Part shown: positions 34,364-42,578 of the stretch, one piece after another
Layout of the letters: every line of letters starts with the position of its first letter
How positions within the stretch are numbered: position 1 is the stretch's first letter
Source of the DNA: Chryseobacterium taiwanense
GTDB taxonomy: Bacteria > Bacteroidota > Bacteroidia > Flavobacteriales > Weeksellaceae
Length of the DNA: 42,578 nt
Assembly (NCBI RefSeq): GCF_000813825.1
Contig: NZ_JWTA01000020.1
Span: forward strand, 1 to 42,578
Direction of reading: 5' to 3'
Translations under genes and position numbers: made by a program
Notes under the pieces: model-generated
Told to the model about the DNA's origin: nothing
Seen by the model: the letters and a program-made list of their open reading frames with translations, nothing else
The model's database searches: none

Positions 34364-36885
34364 GAGAATATATTGTCTAACACTGTTGCTCGCCACATGC
34401 AGTCTCTATAGGTCACAGATTACTGAGGATTCAATACGGCTGACAAACGAGAAATACTCAAAGTTTTACTTTAGTAAGCCCTCAGCAATAAGCCCCGATA
34501 ATAGATGGATGGTAATAAGCGACACGAATTTCTACGGATTGCAGAGAGCAACACTGTTGGATATCAAAAATAAGAAAACAGAAGAGCTCCTTTTTGGTAG
34601 TCGTTATTTTTTCTTTAGTCATAATATCCTTGTTACCCAAAGAACGAATCATACTATTATTAGAATTTTGGAGGAGCAATTAGAAAAGACCATTACAGGG
34701 AATTTCCAATACAAACCTTTTGTAAAAGAGGGGAAAATGATCTTTTATGAAAGAAAAGCCAGACAAGTAGTAATTGTTGATAATAGCCTTAAGGAGATAG
34801 CAAGTCTTGAAAATGTTGAAATGGTGCGTTTTGATGAGGAGCTGCCGTCAGTGAGTTTTATCATTGATAAGAAAATATATAGTATTGATCTAAAATCGAT
34901 GAAAAAGACAAAGTGGGGGAGTGCAGATCAGGTAAAATGGATGGGAAACCTGAAATCCGAACTGATTACTCTGCAATCAATGAATGGAACCTATCACATA
35001 GGTCGCTATGCTAAAAATAATGTAGCACGTTCTATCCCATTAGACATGCCTCAACGTTTTTATCTTGATAGTCTTTTATTGTCATCTGTTGAACTCAAAA
35101 ACAATCGGTATCTGATCATACCTCTTAAAAAAGAGAGGCTTAGTAAAAAAGAGAAAAATGAAATTTTTTACACCCATCAAAATCATAATTACAAAAATCC
35201 TTTTTCACAAATGGCAGTATATGATCTGAAAAATGAAATATGGAAAAGACTGCCCAATGTGTCAGATGAATTCGCTCAGCAACAATTTATTGATAATAGA
35301 GAAACGATCTTATATTACGATCCCTCAAAGGATACTCTTGAATCTTTTATTAATGCAAGATATGAGCAAAGTATTGAATTGGATTTTGGAGGGCGAAAAA
35401 GAAAAATAGACAATGTTCACGCACTACCCGAAAATTTTTATTTTGATCCCATTTCAAATACCATGATTTACTATAAAGATCGTAGGTGGAGAATTGAAAG
35501 TATAATGAAGAATATAAGCCGTGAAATACCGTTTGAAAGACCAGAATACTTCATTAGTGAGGTATATAGTGGTTTGTCTGATCGTCCTTCAGGTAAGGTA
35601 TATCCTACTAATCTGTCATCAAAATACATCATTACGGATGAGTATGATCTTTTTCTGGTCGATGTCGTCCATGTGACGGTTAAAAGATTAACATTTGGAA
35701 GGGAAAAAGAAATGGTTTTCAGTATTCCGGAACCTACAGGCTTGGGAAGGACCTCAGATTCTCACTGGGATAAGGAAGTAAATATAAAGGTAGATCTCAG
35801 TAAAAAAATCTTGCTTAAGGCTCTGAATAAAAAAGACTATAGTTCCCAACTCTGCGAGTATGATGTGAAAAAATCTGAACTAAAAATACGGGAGGAAACA
35901 GGTAATAGGATTCAGGATATTTACCAAGTAGGAAACACGATTGTTTATACCATGGAATCCTATCAAAAACCATTATCAGTATATACGTTACAGAATGGCG
36001 TTAGCACATTGGTGTATCAAAGTAAGGGAGTTGATCAACAAGAGTTGGTCAATCTGAAAAAAGAAATCATAAGATACGAAGTGAATGGAAAGAAATATAA
36101 TGCAGCATTGCTGTATCCAGCCCATTACAAAGCTAATACGACGTATCCCTTGATTTTTAATATTTATGAGAGAAAATCAAAAGATATTTTGATGTATCAA
36201 ATTCCTTACCTATTCGATACACAGGGATTTAATATCATGCACTACGTATATCAAGATTACTTTGTTCTGTTACCTGACTTTGATTATGAAGTGGAGAATG
36301 TCGGCCGCTCAATCTCAAAATCTGTGGATGCAATTGTAGAAAAGCTTACAACTAATAAAAATATAGATTTGAATAGAATGGCCGGTGTCAGGGCATTCAT
36401 TTGGAGGGTATGAAACGGCATTTTTAATGACTCAGAATAAGTGGTTTACAACCGGAATTGCAGGTGCGGGTTTTGTTGATCTTCCAAGACAGGCAATGAG
36501 TTATCACAAATTTTCATATTTAAATTATGTACCTGATTACGCAAGGATTGAGTCTCAACAAAATAGGATGATCAAAAGTCTGTTCGAAAATTATCAGGGG
36601 TATCTTGATAATTCACCGATATATCATTTGAAAAAGTTGTCAAAACCGATATTGTTATGGGCAGGTAAGGATGATGACAATATTCATATCGATCAATCGA
36701 GAAGCTTCTTTATCGGGATGAAAAGATTGGGCAAAAAAGGAATTTTATTGGAATATGCAAACGAAAAGCATAATCTGAGAAGTCAAGAAAATCAGCTTGA
36801 TTTAAATGTAAAGGCTTGGCAATGGATGGACTTTTACCTTAAAAGTAATAAACCTTCGGAATGGATAAGACCGATGTTGGAATAA
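34353..36885 (+). pseudogene. S9-family prolyl oligopeptidase-like protein, frameshifted
   Basis: The first frame (34353-36413) encodes a signal peptide, a long propeller-like N-domain and the start of the alpha/beta hydrolase. It runs off at DLNRMAGVRAFIWRV. The second frame (36385-36885) carries the nucleophile elbow GHSFGGYETAF, the acid WAGKDDDN and the His YANEKHNLRS. The two join if one G at about 36384-36385 is dropped, giving RMAVSGHSFGG as in active relatives. So one base insertion separates the active site from the rest, either a real loss of function or an assembly error. ATG 34353 (MDIKRIYCLTLLL) is preferred over 34338. The enzyme would trim peptides taken up by SusC-SusD. Confidence 0.85.
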
Positions 36886-36890
36886 AAAAG

Positions 36891-36912
36891 GCTGCTGTTT
36901 TCACAGCAGCTT
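36891..36912. terminator. Bidirectional terminator
   Basis: GCTGCTGT (36891-36898) pairs with ACAGCAGC (36903-36910) with a 4-nt loop. T runs lie on the minus-strand side and a shorter one on the plus side. It serves the S9 gene and the convergent DUF6520 gene. Confidence 0.88.
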
Positions 36913-36918
36913 TCTAAA

Positions 36919-37203
36919 TTATTGACGTTGATAAAGTTCAACATTACAGGTACTAAGGTTTTCAGGTACATCTAATCCAAATACCTGTGTACCGGATGGA
37001 GTCCCGTTTACGGTGCAAATGACCGTTGGAGTCGTATCACATTCCGCCACTTTTTCACAGCTTCCAATACTGTGATTAAAAATGTAACCGTCCTGTGGTG
37101 CTAATTTTTTTGCAGTTGTGTTATCTGCGTGACTTGCATACGCTGTTCCTATTCCCATCAGGATAACAGCAGCACTTAAAAAGTGTGTTCTAAAAGTTTT
37201 CAT
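36919..37203 (-). CDS. DUF6520-like secreted Cys-containing small protein
   Basis: 94 residues with a signal peptide (about 1-23, GIGTAYASH). Mature Cys at 49, 55, 63 and 86 (SCEKVAECD, VICTVNG, STCNVELYQ) could form two disulfides. I recognise the layout (AYASHA, then DGYIFN, then GTQVFGLDV and a Cys near the end) as the Bacteroidota DUF6520 type, whose function is unknown. It lies 63 bp after the MauE-type gene, in the same operon. A redox membrane protein next to a Cys-rich secreted protein suggests that it needs oxidative folding. Confidence 0.8.
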   Translation of the reverse strand: MKTFRTHFLSAAVILMGIGTAYASHADNTTAKKLAPQDGYIFNHSIGSCEKVAECDTTPTVICTVNGTPSGTQVFGLDVPENLSTCNVELYQRQ

Positions 37204-37266
37204 AATAATAAGAATTTGAAATTTGTTGCCTACAGTTATAGGTCTTCGGCTTTACCTGTGCGCCTT

Positions 37267-38748
37267 TCAGCGCTTTTTGTACATGCGCTTGTACCTCATG
37301 ATATCATTACCTATTAATACATAAAAATAATTTTCAGTTGCTAAAAAGTCTCTTACGACTTCTTTTTTGATATGGTAAATAGGGAAACTATATAAGTAAC
37401 TATTACTTTTATACTCATAGACGTCTATAATTTTGGATTTTTTCCAGATGGTCTCCGATTCATGTCTGCCTTTCAGACTTGACATATTGAAAAGTATTCC
37501 ATCGTAGGCGGATTGGATGAGATTGACTTTTAAAGGTGGTTTTGCCAGTTTTCTCACTCCTTCTTTGTTACTGATAATTTCAATATTAGCCTTCGAAGTT
37601 GAGTCTATGGTTCTGCCATTTCCTAAAAACTGGAGATTTTTGTCAAGTCTTCGATATTCGTTTCTATAGAAATAGGTGTAAATGTATTCACCTGACGAAG
37701 GATCTACTACAAATTTACCATCGGTGTCAAAAATTCCATCCACCTGTTTTTCAAGAAATTTGTCATTAAATTGTATTGCATCTCTAGAAATATCAATATT
37801 TCCAACGACATTTTCATTTCTTGCAAGTGAATGGGTTCTGTATATATACTTGAATGGTTGTATCATTAAAATTTGAGAAAAGAAAAGTTTATCTTTCATA
37901 ATCAGATTAGCATTTTTATCCGGAAATTTTCCTTCAAATATGGCAGGAACTTTACCGTCCGTAAAACTGAAGTACGGATACTTGACCTGTAACTGTACAG
38001 AGCTAAATGCTAATCTTTTGTCACTGATGGTTAGCGTGTCAATTTCCAGCGTTCTAAAATCCGGTACTATTTTCCCCATCAGTAATGGTGCAGTCGTATT
38101 CCCTAAAAAGACTGAATCACCTTTCGAACCTGCAAAATAAAATGAATTGGCATTTAAATGGATGGTTTCAGGAAAATCAATGGCATGTGGCCTAAATCTT
38201 CGGGTAAAATTATTTTCTTTCTTTAAAATGTACTCTGATGAATCATATAAGTAAGTGATCAAAAAAGCACTGAAAGCAATTACCATTAAAATCTTTGCGC
38301 TGTAGATTACAACTCTTTTACCACTATTTTTTTCAAGAATTATAATGCTAATCATTGAAATAATGACACAAACAATATTGAATATCAGATGTTCTGTCCA
38401 TCCCATTTTTTCAAGTATTCCTCCACAGGAACAAGGGATGAAATCACTAAAATTCAGGATAAAATAGATATAGATGGTAAATGAGGTCATCAGTCCCATT
38501 GATCCATATAGACCTAATAAACGGAGCTTTGAAATAACCAGAAACAGGGCAACAATGAGTTCAATACTAATTACTGCATAAGAAATGAAACTCGCATAAG
38601 CACTTAATATTGGTGATTGAGCAATCTGAATCTGAAAATTTTCAAAATCCAGTACTTTGCTTATACTTGCATAAATAAACAGTAAGATAAAAAAATAGCT
38701 AATACAATTTACCGTAAATTTTGATAGTTTTTTCATATAATTTAACAT
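37267..38748 (-). CDS. MauE/DoxX-type redox membrane protein with propeller-like C-terminus
   Basis: 493 residues. The first 165 residues form four or five membrane helices with the redox pair C106-x-C108 in FIPCSCGGILEKMGW, as in MauE and related DsbB-like proteins that keep periplasmic disulfides oxidised. Residues 175-493 form a periplasmic, beta-rich domain with repeats such as GIFDTDGKFVVDPSSGEYIY, probably a propeller. The start (38748) overlaps the stop of the 55-aa gene by 7 bp; Met5 is an alternative start. It lies upstream of the DUF6520 gene. A role in oxidising the small Cys-containing proteins of this operon is inferred. Confidence 0.85.
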   Translation of the reverse strand: MLNYMKKLSKFTVNCISYFFILLFIYASISKVLDFENFQIQIAQSPILSAYASFISYAVISIELIVALFLVISKLRLLGLYGSMGLMTSFTIYIYFILNFSDFIPCSCGGILEKMGWTEHLIFNIVCVIISMISIIILEKNSGKRVVIYSAKILMVIAFSAFLITYLYDSSEYILKKENNFTRRFRPHAIDFPETIHLNANSFYFAGSKGDSVFLGNTTAPLLMGKIVPDFRTLEIDTLTISDKRLAFSSVQLQVKYPYFSFTDGKVPAIFEGKFPDKNANLIMKDKLFFSQILMIQPFKYIYRTHSLARNENVVGNIDISRDAIQFNDKFLEKQVDGIFDTDGKFVVDPSSGEYIYTYFYRNEYRRLDKNLQFLGNGRTIDSTSKANIEIISNKEGVRKLAKPPLKVNLIQSAYDGILFNMSSLKGRHESETIWKKSKIIDVYEYKSNSYLYSFPIYHIKKEVVRDFLATENYFYVLIGNDIMRYKRMYKKR

Positions 38749-38909
38749 TTATACAATAAGATCCACTGTACTTTTACTCCTCCATATAATGGCATTTTTG
38801 AATTTTCTGATACAGCCGCTGTTGTGGTGTATGTTCCGGTCACTTTCCAAATTCCACTGATAGGGCAAGTATTACCTGACTCAATGATCGTCTCATTCAT
38901 ACAATGCAT
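38742..38909 (-). CDS. 55-residue Cys-containing small protein
   Basis: This is an unlisted short gene. Reading from ATG 38909, 55 codons end at the TAA at 38742-38744, which overlaps the start of the MauE-type gene by 7 bp. The protein has Cys at 3, 15 and 55, the motif NTCPISGIWKVTGTYTTT and a C-terminal strand VQWILLYKC; no signal peptide is clear. It starts 6 bp after the stop of the upstream lipoprotein gene, so both ends are tightly packed in the operon. This, and the lack of other use for the 170 bp, argue that it is real. The family is not recognised. Confidence 0.65.
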   Translation of the reverse strand: MHCMNETIIESGNTCPISGIWKVTGTYTTTAAVSENSKMPLYGGVKVQWILLYKC

Positions 38910-38915
38910 AAGTGT

Positions 38916-39143
38916 TTATGGGTTTATTTTCCAATTATCACGATCTTTAGGAGGATCGACTTCTACAACTTCCGGTTCTTTTTCTTGACTGGTACTATCG
39001 GACTTTGATGATGGTCTATTGTGAGTATCATCTGTGGCATACACTGGGATTTCACTGGACTCAAGAAGTTCTTCTGATCGACATGATTTTGTAGTAATGA
39101 GCAATAAAATGCCTGCTAGAATATAAATTGTTTTAATGTTCAT
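38916..39143 (-). CDS. Small acidic lipoprotein
   Basis: 75 residues. The signal peptide ends in a lipobox-like TTKSC (Cys21). The mature part is unstructured and acidic (SEELLESSEIPVYATDD, EKEPEVVEVDPPKDRD) and ends in DNWKINP. Small lipoproteins with this DPP...NWK ending recur in Bacteroidota beside MauE-type genes, as I recall. It is the first gene of the four-gene operon, 6 bp before the 55-aa gene, and its promoter faces the AraC regulator across an inverted repeat. Confidence 0.7.
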   Translation of the reverse strand: MNIKTIYILAGILLLITTKSCRSEELLESSEIPVYATDDTHNRPSSKSDSTSQEKEPEVVEVDPPKDRDNWKINP

Positions 39144-39240
39144 GATCTGGGATTTAAAAATTGATTAATCCCGGCCGGTGTTTTTGTTAGAATTCTGAAA
39201 CGAAATTAGAAAGCCGAACCTTTGGAAAAAAAGTTTTGTA

Positions 39241-39284
39241 GACCTGATTTATAAACTATTTATATGTTTTTTATAAATCAGGTC
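39241..39284. promoter_or_regulatory. 15-bp perfect inverted repeat in a divergent promoter region
   Basis: GACCTGATTTATAAA (39241-39255) is repeated in inverse at 39270-39284 with a 14-bp AT-rich spacer. It lies midway between the lipoprotein operon (minus) and the TPR-AraC gene (plus), about 100 bp from one start and 150 bp from the other. It could be an operator for divergent control or a shared hairpin; there is no T run for a terminator. Confidence 0.5.
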
Positions 39285-39431
39285 AGAATGTTGTTGGGTT
39301 TTAATTTTCTTATTTTCAGAATGTTATATGTTTTGTCGGAGGTTCGTATTTCTCTGTTTTTAGAAATCACGATAAGCTTTATTCATTTTATGTAATTTTA
39401 TACCATAATAACCAGATAACAATAATTTGCT

Positions 39432-41099
39432 ATGAAAAATATTTTTAGATTGAGTAAAATATCATTCATTCTGCTATTTTCTTGTATATTCTTCAAAGCG
39501 ACTGATTTTGGAAAATTAAGATCATCATATGATAACTTTGCTGAAAATGATGAAAGAGGATTGGAATTTGTCCGGTTATATATTCAACAAGCTAAAGTTG
39601 AAAGTAATTTTAAGGAACTATCTCAAGCATATCGGGATGCTACAAGCTTTTCAAAAGGGAAAAAACTCATATTTGCAGACAGCATTATATGGGCGGCTCA
39701 ACAATCGAAAGACCCGGATGTAATAGGTAACGCTTATTTAACTAAAGGAAGTGTTTATTATTTTACCTACAGAAAATATCAAAAAGCTCTTGATGAATAT
39801 CTTATAGCATGGGAGTATTTAAAAAATTCAAAAAATTCTTATTTATATTATAAAAACTTGTACCATATAGGAGTGGTGAAAAGTTACTTAGGGTATTATG
39901 AAGAGGCGTTTCAGATGTTCTCAAAATGTCGTTCGTATTATAACGTTTATAAACGTAATGAGAAACTTTCTAATCTAAAATACAATACAAAAAAAGGGTA
40001 TCTAAATAGTCTTAATCAAATGGCTATTTGTTTATTTTACCTTTCAAAATTTGAAGAAGCCTCAAAGCTTATTGAAGAGGGGATGAGAGAATCCGCAAAT
40101 GATTTGAATTTTGATATCGAAAGAAGTTATTTTTATAAGTTGAGAGGTGTTCTTAATTATGTTAAGAATGTAGATGAAGCTGCTTTGTCCGATTTTAATG
40201 TTGCCTTGATAGGAATAGAAAAAAAACAGGATTTTACCAATGCTTCATTAATTTACTTTTTAAAAGGAAAAATCTTTCTCAGAAATGGTCAAGCTAAGGA
40301 AGGCTATGCCCATCTGAAAAAAATAGATTCAATATTTGTACAGCATAAATTTGTGTTACCAGCAGTTCGGGAAGCCTATGATCTTCTTATTCAAAATTGT
40401 CAGATGACAAAAAATACAACTGACGAATTGTATTATACTAAGCAGTTATTAAGTTTTGATAAAATACTATCCACTGATTTTAAGTATCTCTCGGGAAAAA
40501 TATTTAAAGGATATGATACCGAAGATCTAATTCATTCAAAAGAAAAACTGGAGTCATCTTCCCAAATAGCCTATATTATTGCCGGAAGTACAATAATGTT
40601 ATGTATTGTTTTTTCTATAATGAAATATTATCAGCTTACATATAAAAGAAGAAATATTCTAACTGACAAAAAAGTGGTGGATGAAACTTCTATTGAGGAT
40701 AATGATAAATCATCTCAGAAGTTGTCTAAAATAACGGATAAGGTGATAAATACTATTCTTAGCAAACTCCAGGTCATGGAGCAAAATGAGTTTTATCTGG
40801 AAAAAGGACTTACCCAAAATCAACTTGCCAAAAGATTAAAAACAAATACGACCTATCTGTCCGGAATTATTAATGAACATAAAGGTTCAAATTTTAATAC
40901 ATATATTAATCTTTTAAGAGTGGAATATGCCAAAAAAATGCTGACAACAAGTAGTGAATGGAGGAAATATTCAATAGAAACAATCGCAAAGGAGTGTGGT
41001 TTTACCAATAGATCTAATTTTTCTAAAATCTTTATTGAAGTAGTAGGTGTTAGCCCTGTAGAATTTGTTGAAAAGATACAAATGGATCATGTTGAGTAA
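39432..41099 (+). CDS. TPR-AraC membrane-bound transcriptional regulator
   Basis: 555 residues. A signal-like helix (about 8-22) precedes TPR repeats over about 60-330 (KALDEYLIAWEYLKNS, YYKNLYHIGVVKSYLGYYEEA). One membrane helix follows at about 377-397 (IAYIIAGSTIMLCIVFSIM). A cytoplasmic AraC domain closes the protein, with LTQNQLAKRLKTNTTYLSGI and IETIAKECGFTNRSNFSKIF. The layout is that of Bacteroidota one-component regulators which sense periplasmic signals and act directly on DNA. It is divergent from the lipoprotein operon, a likely target, and the SusC-SusD operon may be another. RteC follows 39 bp downstream. Confidence 0.9.
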   Translation: MKNIFRLSKISFILLFSCIFFKATDFGKLRSSYDNFAENDERGLEFVRLYIQQAKVESNFKELSQAYRDATSFSKGKKLIFADSIIWAAQQSKDPDVIGNAYLTKGSVYYFTYRKYQKALDEYLIAWEYLKNSKNSYLYYKNLYHIGVVKSYLGYYEEAFQMFSKCRSYYNVYKRNEKLSNLKYNTKKGYLNSLNQMAICLFYLSKFEEASKLIEEGMRESANDLNFDIERSYFYKLRGVLNYVKNVDEAALSDFNVALIGIEKKQDFTNASLIYFLKGKIFLRNGQAKEGYAHLKKIDSIFVQHKFVLPAVREAYDLLIQNCQMTKNTTDELYYTKQLLSFDKILSTDFKYLSGKIFKGYDTEDLIHSKEKLESSSQIAYIIAGSTIMLCIVFSIMKYYQLTYKRRNILTDKKVVDETSIEDNDKSSQKLSKITDKVINTILSKLQVMEQNEFYLEKGLTQNQLAKRLKTNTTYLSGIINEHKGSNFNTYINLLRVEYAKKMLTTSSEWRKYSIETIAKECGFTNRSNFSKIFIEVVGVSPVEFVEKIQMDHVE

Positions 41100-41138
41100 T
41101 CAGCTTGTAATTTAATTCGTATTTTTTATTAAAAAAAT

Positions 41139-41987
41139 ATGGATAATAACTTATTTATCAAAGAATGTAAAATAAAGCTAAGTTCTTTAGAAAAAAAACT
41201 AAACTTAATAGAATCAAAGTTTCAGGGGGAAAAAATTGAATTGTGCGAACGAGCACTGATGGAAATTGATATTCCTGTTCGGGAGATTAAAGCTGTTTTA
41301 ACAGAACATAAATTTGATGCAGTTGCAGAAGAAATATATTTCTTTAAGATTATTAAACCTCAGTTTATTTCTAAATTTATCTATTATTCTAAACTTCTTT
41401 CTATCGAAGTAACCATTCCAAATGCAGGAAAAACTGTACTAAAAGAATATTTTGAGTGCGAACTCTTAACACTGAAAGCATTCTACGATCGTTATACCGA
41501 CTTTTATGAGTATTATAGACGTAAGGCTACTTTTCTTGATCATAAATACTTTATAAGAAATCAGTTTGATCTTAAAACAAAACTGGAAGCAGGACTTTAT
41601 GATTATGATGAAAAATTTGCTACTTCTCATGATCATATTGTATCACAGATCATAGCCAACGATTTACTTGAAAAATATCTATTGGAAGCAATTACTAATA
41701 TTGATGGATATAATTTTAAAACCACAGAAGAAAAGTTAATTTTATCATGGTCTTCTTCAAAATCCTCATTGGTTGAACTTCTTTATGCTTTATATAGTTC
41801 TCATACTTTTAACGGTGGAAATATTGAATTTTCCGAAATTGTAAGGTATGCTGAGAAAACCCTACATGTTGATCTTGGAAACTTCTACAAAACTGTACAT
41901 GAAATCAAGAACCGGAAAACAAACAAAACCAAATTTTTACAACTTTTAAACGAAAATTTAAGTAATAAGCTGTTAGAAGACGATTGA
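41139..41987 (+). CDS. rteC: RteC-family protein
   Basis: 282 residues. RteC in the Bacteroides element CTnDOT activates the excision operon in response to tetracycline. The supporting features are the N-terminal EEIYFFKIIKPQFISKFIYY, the middle DFYEYYRRKATFLDHKYF and the tail KTVHEIKNRKTNKTKFLQLL, which match my memory of the family. The gene starts 39 bp after the AraC gene and is followed by a strong terminator. No tetracycline gene or integrase is in the window, so this may be a relic or a member of an element that continues to the right. Confidence 0.85.
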   Translation: MDNNLFIKECKIKLSSLEKKLNLIESKFQGEKIELCERALMEIDIPVREIKAVLTEHKFDAVAEEIYFFKIIKPQFISKFIYYSKLLSIEVTIPNAGKTVLKEYFECELLTLKAFYDRYTDFYEYYRRKATFLDHKYFIRNQFDLKTKLEAGLYDYDEKFATSHDHIVSQIIANDLLEKYLLEAITNIDGYNFKTTEEKLILSWSSSKSSLVELLYALYSSHTFNGGNIEFSEIVRYAEKTLHVDLGNFYKTVHEIKNRKTNKTKFLQLLNENLSNKLLEDD

Positions 41988-42069
41988 AAAAGCTATAAAA
42001 ATGATACGTATTAGTTGAGAGTGAATTTTTGTAGAAAAACAATCGCTCTATTTATTATCACTCACAGAT

Positions 42070-42118
42070 AATCTCTCGGTAGTACGAGAAACTACCGAGA
42101 GATTCTTATATTTTTTTT
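42070..42118 (+). terminator. Strong rho-independent terminator after rteC
   Basis: A perfect 14-bp stem (42070-42083 with 42091-42104) and a 7-nt loop are followed by CTTATATTTTTTTT. It isolates rteC from the next gene. Confidence 0.93.
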
Positions 42119-42149
42119 AAAACTTTGTCATAACCATAACACAAAAATT

Positions 42150-42452
42150 ATGAATATTGATAAAGCAGAATTTATTTCATGGATGGAAAGAATTATGACA
42201 CGATTCGACATCCTAAGCGAAAAAGTAAAAGAAAATCAAAATGGATTAAGTAGTATTGATGGAGAACAATTGTTAGATAATCAAGATGTTCTACAGTTAT
42301 TAAAAATTAGCTCGAGGACACTTCAGCGATACCGCTCCGAAGAAAAGCTATCGTATTACACCATAAGCGGTAAACTTTACTATAAGCTTTCTGATGTTCA
42401 TCAATTAATTAGAGACAGTTTTAAATCTTCAAACCAAAATAAGCATAGTTGA
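42150..42452 (+). CDS. Excisionase-like HTH protein
   Basis: 100 residues. The first 35 are helical (DKAEFISWMERIMTRFDIL). A MerR/Xis-like HTH_17 domain follows: LLDNQDVLQLLKISSRTLQR with RYRSEEKLSYYTISGKLYY and KLSDVHQLI. Proteins of this type act as excision factors or small regulators in Bacteroidota integrative elements, usually near RteC as here. The gene begins 30 bp after the terminator of rteC and has its own short spacing, so it is probably a separate transcript. Confidence 0.85.
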   Translation: MNIDKAEFISWMERIMTRFDILSEKVKENQNGLSSIDGEQLLDNQDVLQLLKISSRTLQRYRSEEKLSYYTISGKLYYKLSDVHQLIRDSFKSSNQNKHS

Positions 42453-42578
42453 TAATAATTATTGTTCAAACTAATACATTGATTTTGTTGATAGATATAA
42501 GCGCTATTCTTGTAAAGGTGCAATTTAAAAAGAATGCTAATGATCTGCTAAAACAACGCTTATTCTTGAAATTAAATT

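Noticed and set aside
36385..36885. Separate GTG-started alpha/beta hydrolase gene
   Set aside because: It continues the S9 peptidase after a single-base frameshift and lacks the N-domain and signal peptide.
42500..42570. Partial direct repeat (CGCTATTCTTG and CGCTTATTCTTG) as an attachment site
   Set aside because: Short, imperfect, in AT-rich sequence, and no integrase to pair it with.

Overview
The window reads as an AT-rich Bacteroidota chromosome, most likely a Chryseobacterium-like member of the Flavobacteriia. The support is a type IX secretion C-terminal signal, a SusC/SusD pair, RteC, MauE and DUF6520 proteins, gliding-group style lipoproteins, and TAnnTTTG-type promoter boxes. All functional names come from reading motifs by eye; no database search was run.

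Left part (1-13.7 kb). The 3' end of a dnaE-type polymerase gene is followed by an AlkB-like dioxygenase. Next come an AraC-family regulator and two short, apparently non-coding transcription units, each with its own terminator. A Crp/Fnr regulator, a royal-jelly/Yellow-family propeller protein and a DJ-1/PfpI lipoprotein follow. On the minus strand lie a secreted S8 protease with a type IX sorting tail, a second Crp/Fnr regulator, a protein made of octapeptide repeats, and several envelope proteins. A 66-bp promoter module occurs three times: in front of each small transcription unit and in front of the S8 protease. It holds a tandem direct repeat spaced 21 bp and sits directly downstream of the AraC gene, so a small AraC regulon of two small RNAs and one secreted protease is likely. 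TGTGA-N6-TCACA (CRP-like) sites follow the first Crp gene and precede the DJ-1 gene.

Middle part (14.2-29.4 kb). This is a very AT-rich, mostly minus-strand defence island. It holds a coiled-coil CHAT protease, a plus-strand PD-(D/E)XK candidate, a HEPN protein, an Mrr-type nuclease, a three-gene unit (63-aa protein, ABC-type ATPase, HNH nuclease; Septu-like), and a SIR2-HerA pair followed by two unrecognised genes. A GNAT protein and an XRE regulator close the island.

Right part (29.5-42.6 kb). A long, strongly foldable leader precedes a SusC-SusD-S9 peptidase operon; the S9 gene carries a single-base frameshift just before its nucleophile. Convergent to it is an operon for a small lipoprotein, a 55-aa Cys-containing protein, a MauE-type redox membrane protein and a DUF6520 Cys-containing secreted protein. 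Divergent from that operon is a TPR-AraC membrane regulator, with a 15-bp perfect inverted repeat in the shared intergenic region. The window ends with RteC and an excisionase-like HTH gene, which suggests the edge of an integrative element.
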